Source: Vampirovibrionales bacterium (GTDB lineage: Bacteria; Cyanobacteriota; Vampirovibrionia; Vampirovibrionales; Vampirovibrionaceae). From it: a stretch of 64,000 bases of DNA. The notes under the pieces were generated by a model that saw nothing but the letters and a program-made list of their open reading frames with translations, was not told where the DNA came from and made no database searches. Below, piece after piece: positions 18,588-27,375 of this stretch. The stretch is taken from positions 62,001 to 126,000 of the forward strand of contig JAJCZA010000023.1 in NCBI GenBank assembly GCA_029262635.1, given 5' to 3'. Position numbers and translations under genes: made by a program. The stretch's first letter is position 1. Each line of letters starts with the position of its first letter.

Positions 18588-19895
18588 CTAAACCTCAACC
18601 ACCTGCTCGAACCGATTGAAGATGGCGTCGACGTGTCTCAGGTAGTCTTGGATGTCGAAGCAGGCTTCGATTTCAGCGGGGGTTAAATGGGCGGCCATGT
18701 CGGGATCATCCAGCAGGTTCTGGCGAAAGTTGCCGCCCTCGGTGTTCCAGGCGGTGTGGGCGTTTTTCTGAACGAGGCGATACGCTGTTTCTCGGCTCAC
18801 ACCCTTATCGACGAGGGTGAGCATGACCCGTTGAGAGAAGATAGCGCCGCCATAGATGTTCATGTTGCGCAGCATATTTTGCGGGTACACCACCAGATTT
18901 TCCATGACACCCGCCAGCCGGTTGAGCATGTAATGGGTCAAAATGCAGGCATCGGGGAAGATCACCCGCTCAACAGAGCTGTGGCTAATATCCCGCTCGT
19001 GCCACAGGGCCACATTCTCTAAGGCGGGGATCACATAAGAGCGCACCAGTCGGGCTAATCCGGTTAAATTCTCGCCACTAATCGGATTTCGTTTATGGGG
19101 CATGGCCGAAGACCCTTTTTGGCCTTTAGAAAAAGCCTCCTCCACTTCCAATACATCCGTGCGTTGCAAATGGCGAAGCTCTACGGAAAATTTCTCAATA
19201 GAACTCGCCAGTCCGGCTAGTGCCATCATAAACTCCGCATGTAGATCCCGTTGAATCACCTGCGTGGATGTTTTAGCCGGTTGAAGTCCGAGTTCCTCAC
19301 AGGCCTTGGCTTCTACTTCCGGTGTGATGTTAGAATACGTCCCCATGGCACCGCTAAATTGTCCGACCCGGTTTTCTTCCAGAGCATCCCGCAAACGTTT
19401 TTCATGCCGATCCAGTTCATCGACCCATACCAGCAATTTCAGGCCAAAGGTAATGGGTTCGCCATGAATCCCGTGAGAACGCCCGACCATCGGTGTGTGC
19501 TTATGCTCTAGAGCTCGCTTCTGAATCACCTGTCGCAAGCGGGCTAATTTTTCCAGTAATAGTTCACCGGCGTTTCGGATCTGAAGGGCCATGGCGGTAT
19601 CGATCATGTCTGAACTCGTGAGCCCCATGTGGACAAACCGGCTGTTCTCCCCGACCGATTCAGCAATATTGGTGAGAAACGCAATCACGTCATGTTTTAA
19701 TTCGGCGTCCAGTTCGTCAATCCGGCTAATTTGAAAAGCGGCTTTTGAGCGAACATCCTCGTATACACCTGTCGGGACAAGTCCCATCTCTTCTTGAACC
19801 TTTAATACTGCCAGCTCTACGTCTAACCATGACGTGTATTTGGCATCCAGGCTCCAGACGGCGGCCATTTCCGGGAGTGTATAACGTTCGATCAC
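18588..19895 (-). CDS. purB: adenylosuccinate lyase
   Basis: PurB cleaves SAICAR to AICAR and adenylosuccinate to AMP, releasing fumarate in both cases. It carries the fumarase/aspartase superfamily signature GSSAMPHKRNPI and the QRDLHAEFMMALA and GRSHGIHGEPITFG segments with catalytic His. The 435-residue length is normal. Translation starts at a GTG (19895) with GGAAAGGG upstream. The unknown gene just downstream is probably in the same transcript. Confidence 0.97.
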   Translation of the reverse strand: MIERYTLPEMAAVWSLDAKYTSWLDVELAVLKVQEEMGLVPTGVYEDVRSKAAFQISRIDELDAELKHDVIAFLTNIAESVGENSRFVHMGLTSSDMIDTAMALQIRNAGELLLEKLARLRQVIQKRALEHKHTPMVGRSHGIHGEPITFGLKLLVWVDELDRHEKRLRDALEENRVGQFSGAMGTYSNITPEVEAKACEELGLQPAKTSTQVIQRDLHAEFMMALAGLASSIEKFSVELRHLQRTDVLEVEEAFSKGQKGSSAMPHKRNPISGENLTGLARLVRSYVIPALENVALWHERDISHSSVERVIFPDACILTHYMLNRLAGVMENLVVYPQNMLRNMNIYGGAIFSQRVMLTLVDKGVSRETAYRLVQKNAHTAWNTEGGNFRQNLLDDPDMAAHLTPAEIEACFDIQDYLRHVDAIFNRFEQVVEV

Positions 19896-20098
19896 AACGA
19901 AACCCTTTCCTGTTAACTTGCTTGTCTATTATCCATTTAACACGTCTACCTGACAAATCTAGCGCAGCTGGCTTTATTTTGGACCGGCTTTACTCTCCCC
20001 GTATTGAACTTTAGGAGGAAGAAATCACCCATTTCGTTGAGCCAAAAGCTTTCACCATCCTTCATAATAGATAACGAGAGAGAAGTAAGGAAAAACCC

Positions 20099-21490
20099 AT
20101 GCGATTTATGCTCCCTGTTCGGTATTCCGCCTTGAATTCCATTGTTCTGGTGGGATTGCTGTCGTTAACGACATTAACGATGATGTCCTTTTCACCCGCC
20201 CAAAGCGATGGACAAGTTAAAATGACGCCTGTTTCCCAATTGATAAACGAAGTCAACTCAACAAAGCCGGTGGATGCCGTTCTACGCAAGGAACCGACAA
20301 AGGCTAAATCCCAAGCCGAATCGCAACAAGTTCTACAGCCTGAATCCGCCGAAGTCACTCCCGTGACCGAACAACCCACGAAACACACACCGGTTAAAGT
20401 TTTGGAATCCGATGTGGTGGATTTACCACCGCTTAACCCAAGCCCGTCCAATGTCGAGGAACTTTCCAAAGAGTCGGAGCTTCCGCCAGAAAAAACTCCT
20501 GCTTTGCCTCTTTCTGACGCTGATTCTAAAACAGAGGTAGAAAAAGCAAAAAAAGTGCTTCCGCCTCTCCAAACCATTCAAACGGATGACACGGTTCCGT
20601 CGCAAGCGCCAGAACAACAGACGAAGAAGGCTAAAAAAAATAAAAAGATAAAAAAAGCCAAAGAAACCGTGGTCTATCGAGACTTACCCGCCATCGCCGT
20701 GTTTCCGGTTTTGCGCCATGGCAACGAAAAAGCGTTTGGTGATGTGGCTATTGTATTTGCCAACGAGTTTGCCAATAAACTGGAAAAAAAATTCCCTCAA
20801 ACCCGGATTCATAATCCGGTTTATTCCACTGAACAACTTCGAGTCCGTGGGTTGGGACGGATTTATGAGCAAATGATGGATTACTACATTAAGGCCGGCC
20901 GTCCAGAGCCCAGAGCCTTGAAATACCTGCTTGACGAGTTAGCCGACGATGATGGACAGGAGATCGCTCGGGCGGTTTTTGTGGAGGCTGATATTGATCT
21001 GCATCACCAACATCGATCATATCGTCCTAAAGACATGTTTAAAAAGCTTTATATGGACGCTTTGCCCAATGAGCAACGATATTATGTGAATAGTCGGGTT
21101 AAGGTTTACGATACGAGTACACCTCATCATCCATTGATCTGGTCAACCACTTGGAATCATCCGGTTAAAACCACAGGTCTTTACAACGTGACCGCCTCAG
21201 TTTATCAAGATAGTGACAGCTTAAGCGCTTTTTCCTACGCATCACGTATCATGAGTCGAATCGTCGTAGGGTCTTCTCCTAAAAAGGCGTATCGAAAAGG
21301 TACCGTGGAAATTGATACGTCCGTGGCCGGAAAGATTTACAATAAAACTTCGTCTAGTCATCCGGATCCGATTAACCCAGCCGAAAGAGATAATGACAAT
21401 GGGGCATCCACGTCAACAAAGGCGGTCAATCACTTAAGCGATGCCGATCGTCAAGCGATTCAGCGACTGCTCCGAAAACCATCGTATTAA
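20099..21490 (+). CDS. secreted protein with disordered linker and CsgG/GNA1162-like C-terminal domain
   Basis: This encodes 463 residues. A signal peptide or membrane anchor (about residues 12-36) is followed by a long Pro/Glu/Ser/Lys-rich, probably disordered linker (about 37-170), then a strongly basic patch KKAKKNKKIKKAKE (about 176-189). The folded C-terminal part starts at LPAIAVFPVLRHGNEKAFGD, which resembles the start of CsgG/GNA1162-type outer-membrane-associated domains (weak similarity judged by eye). AAGGA precedes the ATG. It is probably a cell-envelope protein; function unknown. Confidence 0.7.
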   Translation: MRFMLPVRYSALNSIVLVGLLSLTTLTMMSFSPAQSDGQVKMTPVSQLINEVNSTKPVDAVLRKEPTKAKSQAESQQVLQPESAEVTPVTEQPTKHTPVKVLESDVVDLPPLNPSPSNVEELSKESELPPEKTPALPLSDADSKTEVEKAKKVLPPLQTIQTDDTVPSQAPEQQTKKAKKNKKIKKAKETVVYRDLPAIAVFPVLRHGNEKAFGDVAIVFANEFANKLEKKFPQTRIHNPVYSTEQLRVRGLGRIYEQMMDYYIKAGRPEPRALKYLLDELADDDGQEIARAVFVEADIDLHHQHRSYRPKDMFKKLYMDALPNEQRYYVNSRVKVYDTSTPHHPLIWSTTWNHPVKTTGLYNVTASVYQDSDSLSAFSYASRIMSRIVVGSSPKKAYRKGTVEIDTSVAGKIYNKTSSSHPDPINPAERDNDNGASTSTKAVNHLSDADRQAIQRLLRKPSY

Positions 21491-21626
21491 GCCGGGAAAA
21501 TAAATACCGTTTTATAAAAAACCATCCGTAATCAGAAAACGCTCTTTCTATTAATGTTTAGAGTGAAATACAGACTGAATGAAGATCGAGACTGCATGCA
21601 AAAATGAGGGGTTAAATACGCACTAC

Positions 21627-21791
21627 TTAATCCTCAAGATAATTTTGGCGTGATTCGCTATTTTTAATGTAATGACGCAAGGCTTCACGGATCAGTTCGC
21701 TACGGGAGCGTTGCTCTTCATCCGCCAGGCCATCAACTTCTTTTAGGAATTTATCAGGAAGCGAGATTAAAACTCGGGAACTCTTAGCCAT
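21627..21791 (-). CDS. ribbon-helix-helix (CopG-like) DNA-binding protein, copy 1
   Basis: This encodes 54 residues. The product begins MAKSSRVLISLPDKFLKEVD (the beta-ribbon) and continues with EEQRSRSELIREALRHYIK, the helix-turn-helix-like pair of RHH/CopG repressors such as NikR, ParD or Arc. AGGAG lies upstream of the ATG at 21791. No toxin gene is adjacent, so an antitoxin role is unsupported. It lies downstream of a second, closely related RHH gene. Confidence 0.85.
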   Translation of the reverse strand: MAKSSRVLISLPDKFLKEVDGLADEEQRSRSELIREALRHYIKNSESRQNYLED

Positions 21792-21910
21792 TTTGTTTAC
21801 TCCTCCAGTATTAAAAAGATGATTATTAAAAAGTTGTGATTAGATTAGTCGGGTTAGGATAATGCAAAACTTAAAGTCGACAGAGGGATAAGTTAGATAA
21901 AGCTTTGTGA

Positions 21911-21955
21911 GTACACACTTCCTCTTTAATTAATCCAGAAGCCGAAAGTGTGTAC
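21911..21955. repeat. inverted repeat between the two ribbon-helix-helix genes
   Basis: Perfect ten-base arms GTACACACTT (21911-21920) and AAGTGTGTAC (21946-21955) are separated by 25 bases. A second pair, GCTTT (21902-21906) and AAAGC (21956-21960), extends the arms with a bulge. It lies just after one RHH gene and ahead of the other on the minus strand. It could be a terminator for the first or an operator for an RHH protein; no T-run is present. Confidence 0.4.
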
Positions 21956-21964
21956 AAAGCGTTT

Positions 21965-22156
21965 TTAATCGAGAAGCAGGGACTCGATGAGTTCTGCGCT
22001 TTTCGAATATTGAGCAGAGGATGCTCGGTTTCGGCGACGAATATACTCTCGGAGTGCTTGTCGAATCAATTCGCTTCGTGTTCTTTGTTCGTCTTCCGCA
22101 AGTTCGTCAATCTTATTGAGGAAATCTTCTCGCATTGAAATTAACACTTTTGCCAT
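21965..22156 (-). CDS. ribbon-helix-helix (CopG-like) DNA-binding protein, copy 2
   Basis: This encodes 63 residues starting at the ATG at 22156, which follows AAGGAGACAG. MAKVLISMREDFLNKIDELA forms the ribbon and DEQRTRSELIRQALREYI the helices. It is clearly paralogous to copy 1 (about half of the aligned residues are identical), with a longer C-terminal tail rich in Ser/Leu. The frame continues upstream to 22282 without family-like sequence. The two genes are probably transcribed separately since about 170 bases and an inverted repeat lie between them. Confidence 0.85.
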   Translation of the reverse strand: MAKVLISMREDFLNKIDELAEDEQRTRSELIRQALREYIRRRNRASSAQYSKSAELIESLLLD

Positions 22157-22496
22157 TCTCTCTGTCTCCTTAATACCCTTTCCATAACATGGCATACGGT
22201 TGGGGTTTGGACTATATTCACGCTGTCTCCGCTTTGTTGCAACGATAGGAAAACCCATAGAAGCAAAAATGCTTATACGCAAATAAAAACATAACCGTCC
22301 GTAAAATTGCCTACCCCTAACGAAATGTTACATTCTTTTTGCACTATATATAGCCCTTTTATGCCTACACTTAACATCTTTAATATATATTCATACCTTA
22401 AAGAACATGATGATCTAATGAGACATTTTTCAGAATTTGTTCTGTGTGTCTTTCGTCTTCTCTTGATTATTCTTTGCGTTCCCACCAGAATGTGAG
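22157..22496. other. gene-free region between RHH copy 2 and mtaB
   Basis: This divergent spacer must hold the promoters of both neighbours. It is A/T-rich on the mtaB side, with TATATATA near 22345 and AATATATATTC near 22383, but I see no -35/-10 pair good enough to call. No RNA gene or convincing small ORF is visible. Confidence 0.4.
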
Positions 22497-23846
22497 GTGA
22501 TGACGACAGCAAGACAACAGTCAACTTCCAATAGAAAGGCACCATCGATTGCCTTTTACACTTTGGGCTGTAAAGCAAACCAGTTAGAATCCTCAACCCT
22601 AGCGGATGACTTCCAGAAGAATGGCTGGCAGGTAGTTCCATTTGATGAGTCGGCTTCGGTTTATGTGGTCAATACCTGTACCGTAACGGAACGGAGCGAT
22701 AAAGAGTCTCAGCGTGTTATCCGTCGGGCTCGCCTATCCAACCCGGCAGGGCAGATTGTGGTTACGGGCTGCTACGCTCAGGTCTCTCCCGAGGAAGTGG
22801 CTCGGCTCGACGGCGTCCATTTTGTCATTGGTAATAATTTCAAGGAAGAAATTCGGCAGATTGTTGAAGAAGCCACTCCTCAAAATTTGTCGAGTCAACC
22901 GCTTGTTCGAGTGTCAGATATTGATAAAAGCAGGATTATGGAAGGCGCTACCCGAAGTGATATTTCCAGAACCCGTGGCAGTTTGAAGATTCAGGATGGA
23001 TGCGATTACAAATGTACGTACTGTATTATCTGGGAAGCCCGTGGTAAAAGCCGTAGCCTGCCGATTAATGATATTAAAACCCACCTGAGCCGTATGATTA
23101 ATGAAGGGTTCAAAGAGGTTGTCCTGACCGGCATTAATATTGGTCAATACAATGATAATGGCGCAGATTTAGCGGATCTGCTAACGGAACTGATAGCGCT
23201 TCCTAAGGCGTTTCGTTTGCGTCTTACATCGCTGGATCCACTGGAAGTACCTGAAAAATTGATTCAGGTGGTGGCTGATAGCCAAGGGAAAATTTGCCCT
23301 CACTTTCACCTCTCAGCACAAAGCGCTCAAGATGATGTGTTAAGGCGAATGGCTCGCCGTCATCACGTGGCAGACATGATCCGAGTCTGTGACACCATCG
23401 CGGAAAAAATTCCCCATGCCTCAGTGGGTTCGGATATTATTGTAGGCTTTCCCGGTGAGACAGACGAGCAATTTGAGGAAACGGTTCGAGTGCTTGAAGC
23501 CGTGCCAATGAATTATTTTCACGTCTTTAGCTACTCTAAGCGCCGAGGAACGCCTGCCGCCGAACAAGGCAATCAGATTTCAGAACGAGTGAAAAAAAGC
23601 AGGGCCCACCGGCTGAAAGCGTTATCTGATAAAAAACAAACGTGTTACCGGACCCGGTTTTTGAATCAAACGGTTGAACTGATTATTGAAGAAGGGTGCG
23701 AAAAAGGAATGTCTGAGAATTATCTTCGCGTTATCCTTGATCCGACTCATCAGTCTGCTAATCTACAGCCAAACGATAAAGCCCGTGTTCAAATCACCCG
23801 CTTAGAAGGTGAGCATACTTACGGAACACTGGAAGAAGTTTTATAA
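22497..23846 (+). CDS. mtaB: tRNA t6A37 methylthiotransferase MtaB
   Basis: This is a radical-SAM methylthiotransferase that converts t6A to ms2t6A at position 37 of tRNA. It starts with FYTLGCKANQLESS, the N-terminal UPF0004 domain with its cluster cysteines (GCK, NTCTVT, VTGCYAQ). The radical-SAM CxxxCxxC appears in IQDGCDYKCTYCIIW, and a C-terminal TRAM domain ends the protein. The 449-residue length is normal. GTG (22497) and ATG (22500) are adjacent possible starts and neither has a well-spaced ribosome site. Its substrate modification (t6A) is made with TsaD, encoded at the window start. Confidence 0.94.
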   Translation: MMTTARQQSTSNRKAPSIAFYTLGCKANQLESSTLADDFQKNGWQVVPFDESASVYVVNTCTVTERSDKESQRVIRRARLSNPAGQIVVTGCYAQVSPEEVARLDGVHFVIGNNFKEEIRQIVEEATPQNLSSQPLVRVSDIDKSRIMEGATRSDISRTRGSLKIQDGCDYKCTYCIIWEARGKSRSLPINDIKTHLSRMINEGFKEVVLTGINIGQYNDNGADLADLLTELIALPKAFRLRLTSLDPLEVPEKLIQVVADSQGKICPHFHLSAQSAQDDVLRRMARRHHVADMIRVCDTIAEKIPHASVGSDIIVGFPGETDEQFEETVRVLEAVPMNYFHVFSYSKRRGTPAAEQGNQISERVKKSRAHRLKALSDKKQTCYRTRFLNQTVELIIEEGCEKGMSENYLRVILDPTHQSANLQPNDKARVQITRLEGEHTYGTLEEVL

Positions 23847-23887
23847 AACAGAAGACAATAGTATTTTTTTGATAAGGGAAACCTCTG

Positions 23888-24421
23888 ATGTCCACTGTCA
23901 CCCCATCTTGTTCTAACAATGAGTTCCATATCTCAATCTGGCCGATTCTCCTACTCAACGGGCTGACATTATTTCTGCTTTCTCTCTTCTGTTTGCTGTT
24001 TGTCCTAATTAATGGCGGGTTTGATCGAACGCTCTCGGAACTTGAAATAATTATTATCAGCTACTTTGGAGGGATTGGCCTTTTGACACTAATCGCCGCA
24101 TCGTGGCTCGCCTGGTTGGGGGGTCCTGTTGTTACACTGGATGCAACGGGTATTTCGATTGAATCCACCTGGTTGATGGATAAAACGTTTCCGGAGCGGC
24201 ATACGTTCCAGATGAGCTGGGAGAATATGGCGACGGTTAGTCAAACCCGATTTCTCACCATGGATTATCTTAAAATTGAATCCCGGTCAAGCCAGCCCTC
24301 TTTGTATATCCCCTTGTTCCTCTCTCGTAAAAAAGATTGTTTAAGTCAGCTTAAAAATATACCGCCAAAAGACCACCCGCTTCCCCAATTTCTGGCCTCT
24401 CTCTATAATGGGAAGCAGTGA
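23888..24421 (+). CDS. two-helix membrane protein with PH-like domain, paralogue 1 of 3
   Basis: This encodes 177 residues with two transmembrane helices (about 17-43 and 54-78) and a C-terminal soluble domain containing the order LDATGISIES, a WENM strand, LKIES and LYIPLFLSRK. It closes with IPPKDHPLPQFL. The pattern suggests a bacterial PH-like fold, with the gating residue Gly in DATGI and Trp in SWENM. It is the first of three neighbours with the same layout, so the trio is a local gene family. Function unknown. Confidence 0.7.
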   Translation: MSTVTPSCSNNEFHISIWPILLLNGLTLFLLSLFCLLFVLINGGFDRTLSELEIIIISYFGGIGLLTLIAASWLAWLGGPVVTLDATGISIESTWLMDKTFPERHTFQMSWENMATVSQTRFLTMDYLKIESRSSQPSLYIPLFLSRKKDCLSQLKNIPPKDHPLPQFLASLYNGKQ

Positions 24422-24449
24422 TTGTCTCTTGTTTTAATGGATCTCTGTC

Positions 24450-25007
24450 TTGGCTTATCGTATTTTTCGTTTGTCTTTAAAATTGATGCTCACGTGGGTG
24501 GGAAAATATTTGCTAATCGCCACGGGTGGTGGGCTGGCTCTTTCTTTGCTTTTAGGTGTTTTCCTGTTTTTTTTCGCTAAACTGCCGCCCGAAATGCTCA
24601 TGGCTCCGATTATTCTGGGAATGATCCCAACGGGCATGTTATTTGCCTTTTTTGTTCCCGTGATTTTGTTGATTTGCTTTCTGTACAGTTACTTTATCCG
24701 GTATGAACTGGATGAAATCGGTATTACTCAACATTTTGGCCCGATTAAACATGAAACCTGCTGGCTGGAAATGAAGAGTGCCGAGGAAAGTACATTAGCC
24801 AAGCTCTCGTTTTATACCATTTCGGTCTTAAAAAAAAATCGACCGTTGACTCTTTATTCCGGTTTCTTAGCTTTCCCGCAAGATTTTACTCAAGCGGTTA
24901 TAGAACTAGCACCTCAAGATAACCCTTTAAAACGTTTGGTTAAAGGGGAGACCTCTGAACCAGAGCAGCGACCGCAGGAGTATGCAGTAATCCATGACCA
25001 AGTTTAA
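24450..25007 (+). CDS. two-helix membrane protein with PH-like domain, paralogue 2 of 3
   Basis: This encodes 185 residues from a TTG at 24450 (an ATG twelve codons later is a possible alternative). Two hydrophobic helices (about 15-42 and 50-82) precede a domain with LDEIGITQHFG, CWLEMKS, LTLYSGFLAF and IELAPQDNPLKRL. The last segment matches the ITLAPKENPIRIF of paralogue 3 and the PPKDHPL of paralogue 1. Its end overlaps paralogue 3 by 14 bases. Confidence 0.7.
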   Translation: MAYRIFRLSLKLMLTWVGKYLLIATGGGLALSLLLGVFLFFFAKLPPEMLMAPIILGMIPTGMLFAFFVPVILLICFLYSYFIRYELDEIGITQHFGPIKHETCWLEMKSAEESTLAKLSFYTISVLKKNRPLTLYSGFLAFPQDFTQAVIELAPQDNPLKRLVKGETSEPEQRPQEYAVIHDQV

Positions 25008-25572
25008 ATTTGAAATTGACTACAATGCCTTTTACAAGGGTATGCTCCCCATGCTGATTCCAATAGGCCTTTTATATCTGATTCTCACGATTGTTCCCCT
25101 TCTCCATTTTTTTGCCCGCTTGTTGGATCTTCTCCTTGATACAATGACCCTAATTGCTATTCCAAGAGAACATATGTCGGGCATTTTGACGATTTTTCTA
25201 GGGCTTTTTATTTTTCTGACATTGGTCTTTTTGGTTTTTGGGGTTCCTTTAATAATTACCAGTGCTTTTCGATTGATTTGCTGCCCGATGAACGTGACGA
25301 AAAAAGGACTAGAAGCCGCTGCTGGCCCGACATTTATCAATGACTATTACACGTTAAAATGGAATGACATTCAAAAGGTTAAGACACAACGCTTCTTTGG
25401 TCTCCCTTATATGGTCGTTTCTTCCAGTGTCAGCCCCCCTTTATGGACTCCCCTGTTCTACGATCAACAGGCGTTAATGCCGGAAGTGTTTATTACGCTG
25501 GCTCCGAAAGAAAATCCCATCCGTATTTTTTTTGAAACGAACCAGCACATCACCCGATTTGATAAAAAATAA
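24994..25572 (+). CDS. two-helix membrane protein with PH-like domain, paralogue 3 of 3
   Basis: This encodes 192 residues. Hydrophobic helices lie at about 16-40 and 63-95, followed by the PH-like C-terminal part (VTKKGLEAAA, LKWNDIQKVK, LWTPLFYDQQ and ITLAPKENPIRIF). The ATG overlaps the end of paralogue 2, with AGGAG 13 bases upstream. It lies 21 bases before metG, so the trio may share the metG transcript. Confidence 0.7.
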   Translation: MTKFKFEIDYNAFYKGMLPMLIPIGLLYLILTIVPLLHFFARLLDLLLDTMTLIAIPREHMSGILTIFLGLFIFLTLVFLVFGVPLIITSAFRLICCPMNVTKKGLEAAAGPTFINDYYTLKWNDIQKVKTQRFFGLPYMVVSSSVSPPLWTPLFYDQQALMPEVFITLAPKENPIRIFFETNQHITRFDKK

Positions 25573-25593
25573 CCTTTCGTAGAGAATACAGGT

Positions 25594-27360
25594 ATGATAA
25601 CGCATCAATCCCCCTACTATATTACAACGGCTATCGACTACGTGAATGCGGCCCCTCACTTGGGTCACGCTTACGAAAAAATTGCGACGGATGTGATTGC
25701 TCGCTTTTACCGGCTACAGGGGCGTCCGGTTCGTTTTCTAACAGGGACGGATGAACACGGTACGAAAGTCGCTAAAACAGCAGAAAGCAAGGGCTTGGAT
25801 CCCAAAGTCTATACAGACCGGATGTCCGAGCAGTTTAAAGACACCTGGACTTGTCTAAATTTAACCTATGACCGCTTTATCCGAACCACGGATCCAGATC
25901 ATTACGAGGTGGTAGCCTCTCTCTGGAAAACCATGCAGGCCAAGGAAGATATTTATAAGGCCAGTTACACCGGTCAGTATTGTCCCGGTTGCGAAAACTT
26001 TCTGCTGGAACGGGACATCAACGAAGCGGGTGAATGCCAGATCCACCTAAAAAAACCGGATGCTGTAGAGGAAGAGAACTATTTTTTCAAACTCTCGCAC
26101 TATAAAGACGATCTACGTACCCTGCTTAAAAGCGAAGGCTTTATCAAACCGGAATTCCGGAAGACAGAAATCCTAAACATGCTGGAAGAGCTGGAAGATA
26201 TTAGTGTTTCCAGGCCAACAGACTCTGTGAGTTGGGGAATTCCCGTGCCAGGTGATCCGGGACAAACTATTTACGTTTGGGTTGACGCCCTGAGCAACTA
26301 CATTACGGGTGCCGGCTATCAACATGACGATTCCCTCTTCCAAACCTTCTGGCCCGCCGATTGTCATATGATCGGCAAGGACATTCTCCGGTTTCATGCC
26401 TTATACTGGCCTGCCATGCTGATGTCCGCCGGTGTCGAACTTCCTAAAAGCGTTTACGCCCACGGGTTTATTAACCTGAATGACGCTAAAATCAGTAAAA
26501 GCATTGGAAACGTGGTATCCCCCCAGGATTTGGTTAATCGTTTTGAGCTTCAGAACGCTGACCCGATTCGCTATTATCTGATGACCGTTACGACGTTTGG
26601 TCAGGACGGCAATTTTACAGAAGATGACTTTAAAAGTCGGGTGAATGCGGACTTGGCCAATAATTTAGGTAACCTGGTCAACCGTAGCCTGAATATGACC
26701 CAGAAATATTTCGACGGCCTTGTACCGGTGCTTGCAGGAGTTGACTCGGGTACTTTGTATCAGCCTGACCCCACTTACCTTGCAGAAATGACAGCTTATT
26801 ATACGGGCTTATCCGATGGTCATGAGGAAAAGAAAAAGTGGAAAGACGGCTACGTGTTTCCCTCAGCCGAAAGTGAACCTCGTTTTCTAAACGCCTTATT
26901 CCGCAACAGTGACGGCTACCTACCTTCTCAGCCGCTGGATCAGTTGCTCGATGATGTTCGTTTTAAATACCAGTGCTTTGATTTTGAGTTTGCCTTGTTT
27001 ACGACCTTTTTCCATCTGATCAACCCAGTAAACCAGTTTATTGATGCCATGGCACCATGGACACTGGCCAAAGAAGGTGATACTGAAAAACTGGCTAGGG
27101 TGTTATACAGTGTGCTAGAGCGAATCCGGCAAGTGGCTATTCTTATTTACCCGGTTACGCCCCTGCTGGCCCAAAATATCTTTGAGCAACTGGGTTACAC
27201 TGTGAGCGAGAAGAATAAAGAACTCACCCTAAATGGCCAACCGCTTCAATGGGATAATCTCTATGAGCCTTTACCCTTTGGGCAGGCGATTCACCTTACG
27301 GGTCCCTTATTGCCCCGTTTGGATAGTGAGATTGTTGGCGCTTCCGGTAAAAAGAAATAA
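25594..27360 (+). CDS. metG: methionyl-tRNA synthetase
   Basis: MetG is the class I synthetase for methionine. It has the HIGH-type motif PHLGHAYEK (residues 21-29), a Zn-knuckle region YCPGCENFLLERD with a later single Cys (GECQIH), so fewer cysteines than the four-Cys form, and NDAKISKSIGN as the KMSKS loop. The 588 residues include an anticodon-binding helical domain; no C-terminal tRNA-binding (EMAP-like) extension is present. A segment of about 80 residues around 385-450 (GHEEKKKWKDG) looks like a lineage insert. Confidence 0.96.
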   Translation: MITHQSPYYITTAIDYVNAAPHLGHAYEKIATDVIARFYRLQGRPVRFLTGTDEHGTKVAKTAESKGLDPKVYTDRMSEQFKDTWTCLNLTYDRFIRTTDPDHYEVVASLWKTMQAKEDIYKASYTGQYCPGCENFLLERDINEAGECQIHLKKPDAVEEENYFFKLSHYKDDLRTLLKSEGFIKPEFRKTEILNMLEELEDISVSRPTDSVSWGIPVPGDPGQTIYVWVDALSNYITGAGYQHDDSLFQTFWPADCHMIGKDILRFHALYWPAMLMSAGVELPKSVYAHGFINLNDAKISKSIGNVVSPQDLVNRFELQNADPIRYYLMTVTTFGQDGNFTEDDFKSRVNADLANNLGNLVNRSLNMTQKYFDGLVPVLAGVDSGTLYQPDPTYLAEMTAYYTGLSDGHEEKKKWKDGYVFPSAESEPRFLNALFRNSDGYLPSQPLDQLLDDVRFKYQCFDFEFALFTTFFHLINPVNQFIDAMAPWTLAKEGDTEKLARVLYSVLERIRQVAILIYPVTPLLAQNIFEQLGYTVSEKNKELTLNGQPLQWDNLYEPLPFGQAIHLTGPLLPRLDSEIVGASGKKK

Positions 27361-27375
27361 AGGAGCGTCCTACGA

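Noticed and set aside
21627-22156. Toxin-antitoxin module
   Set aside because: Both small genes are RHH DNA-binding proteins and no toxin-like gene is adjacent.
22273-22641. Minus-strand 122-codon open frame over the start of mtaB
   Set aside because: It covers the antisense of mtaB codons and the spacer; composition is not gene-like and there is no Shine-Dalgarno.
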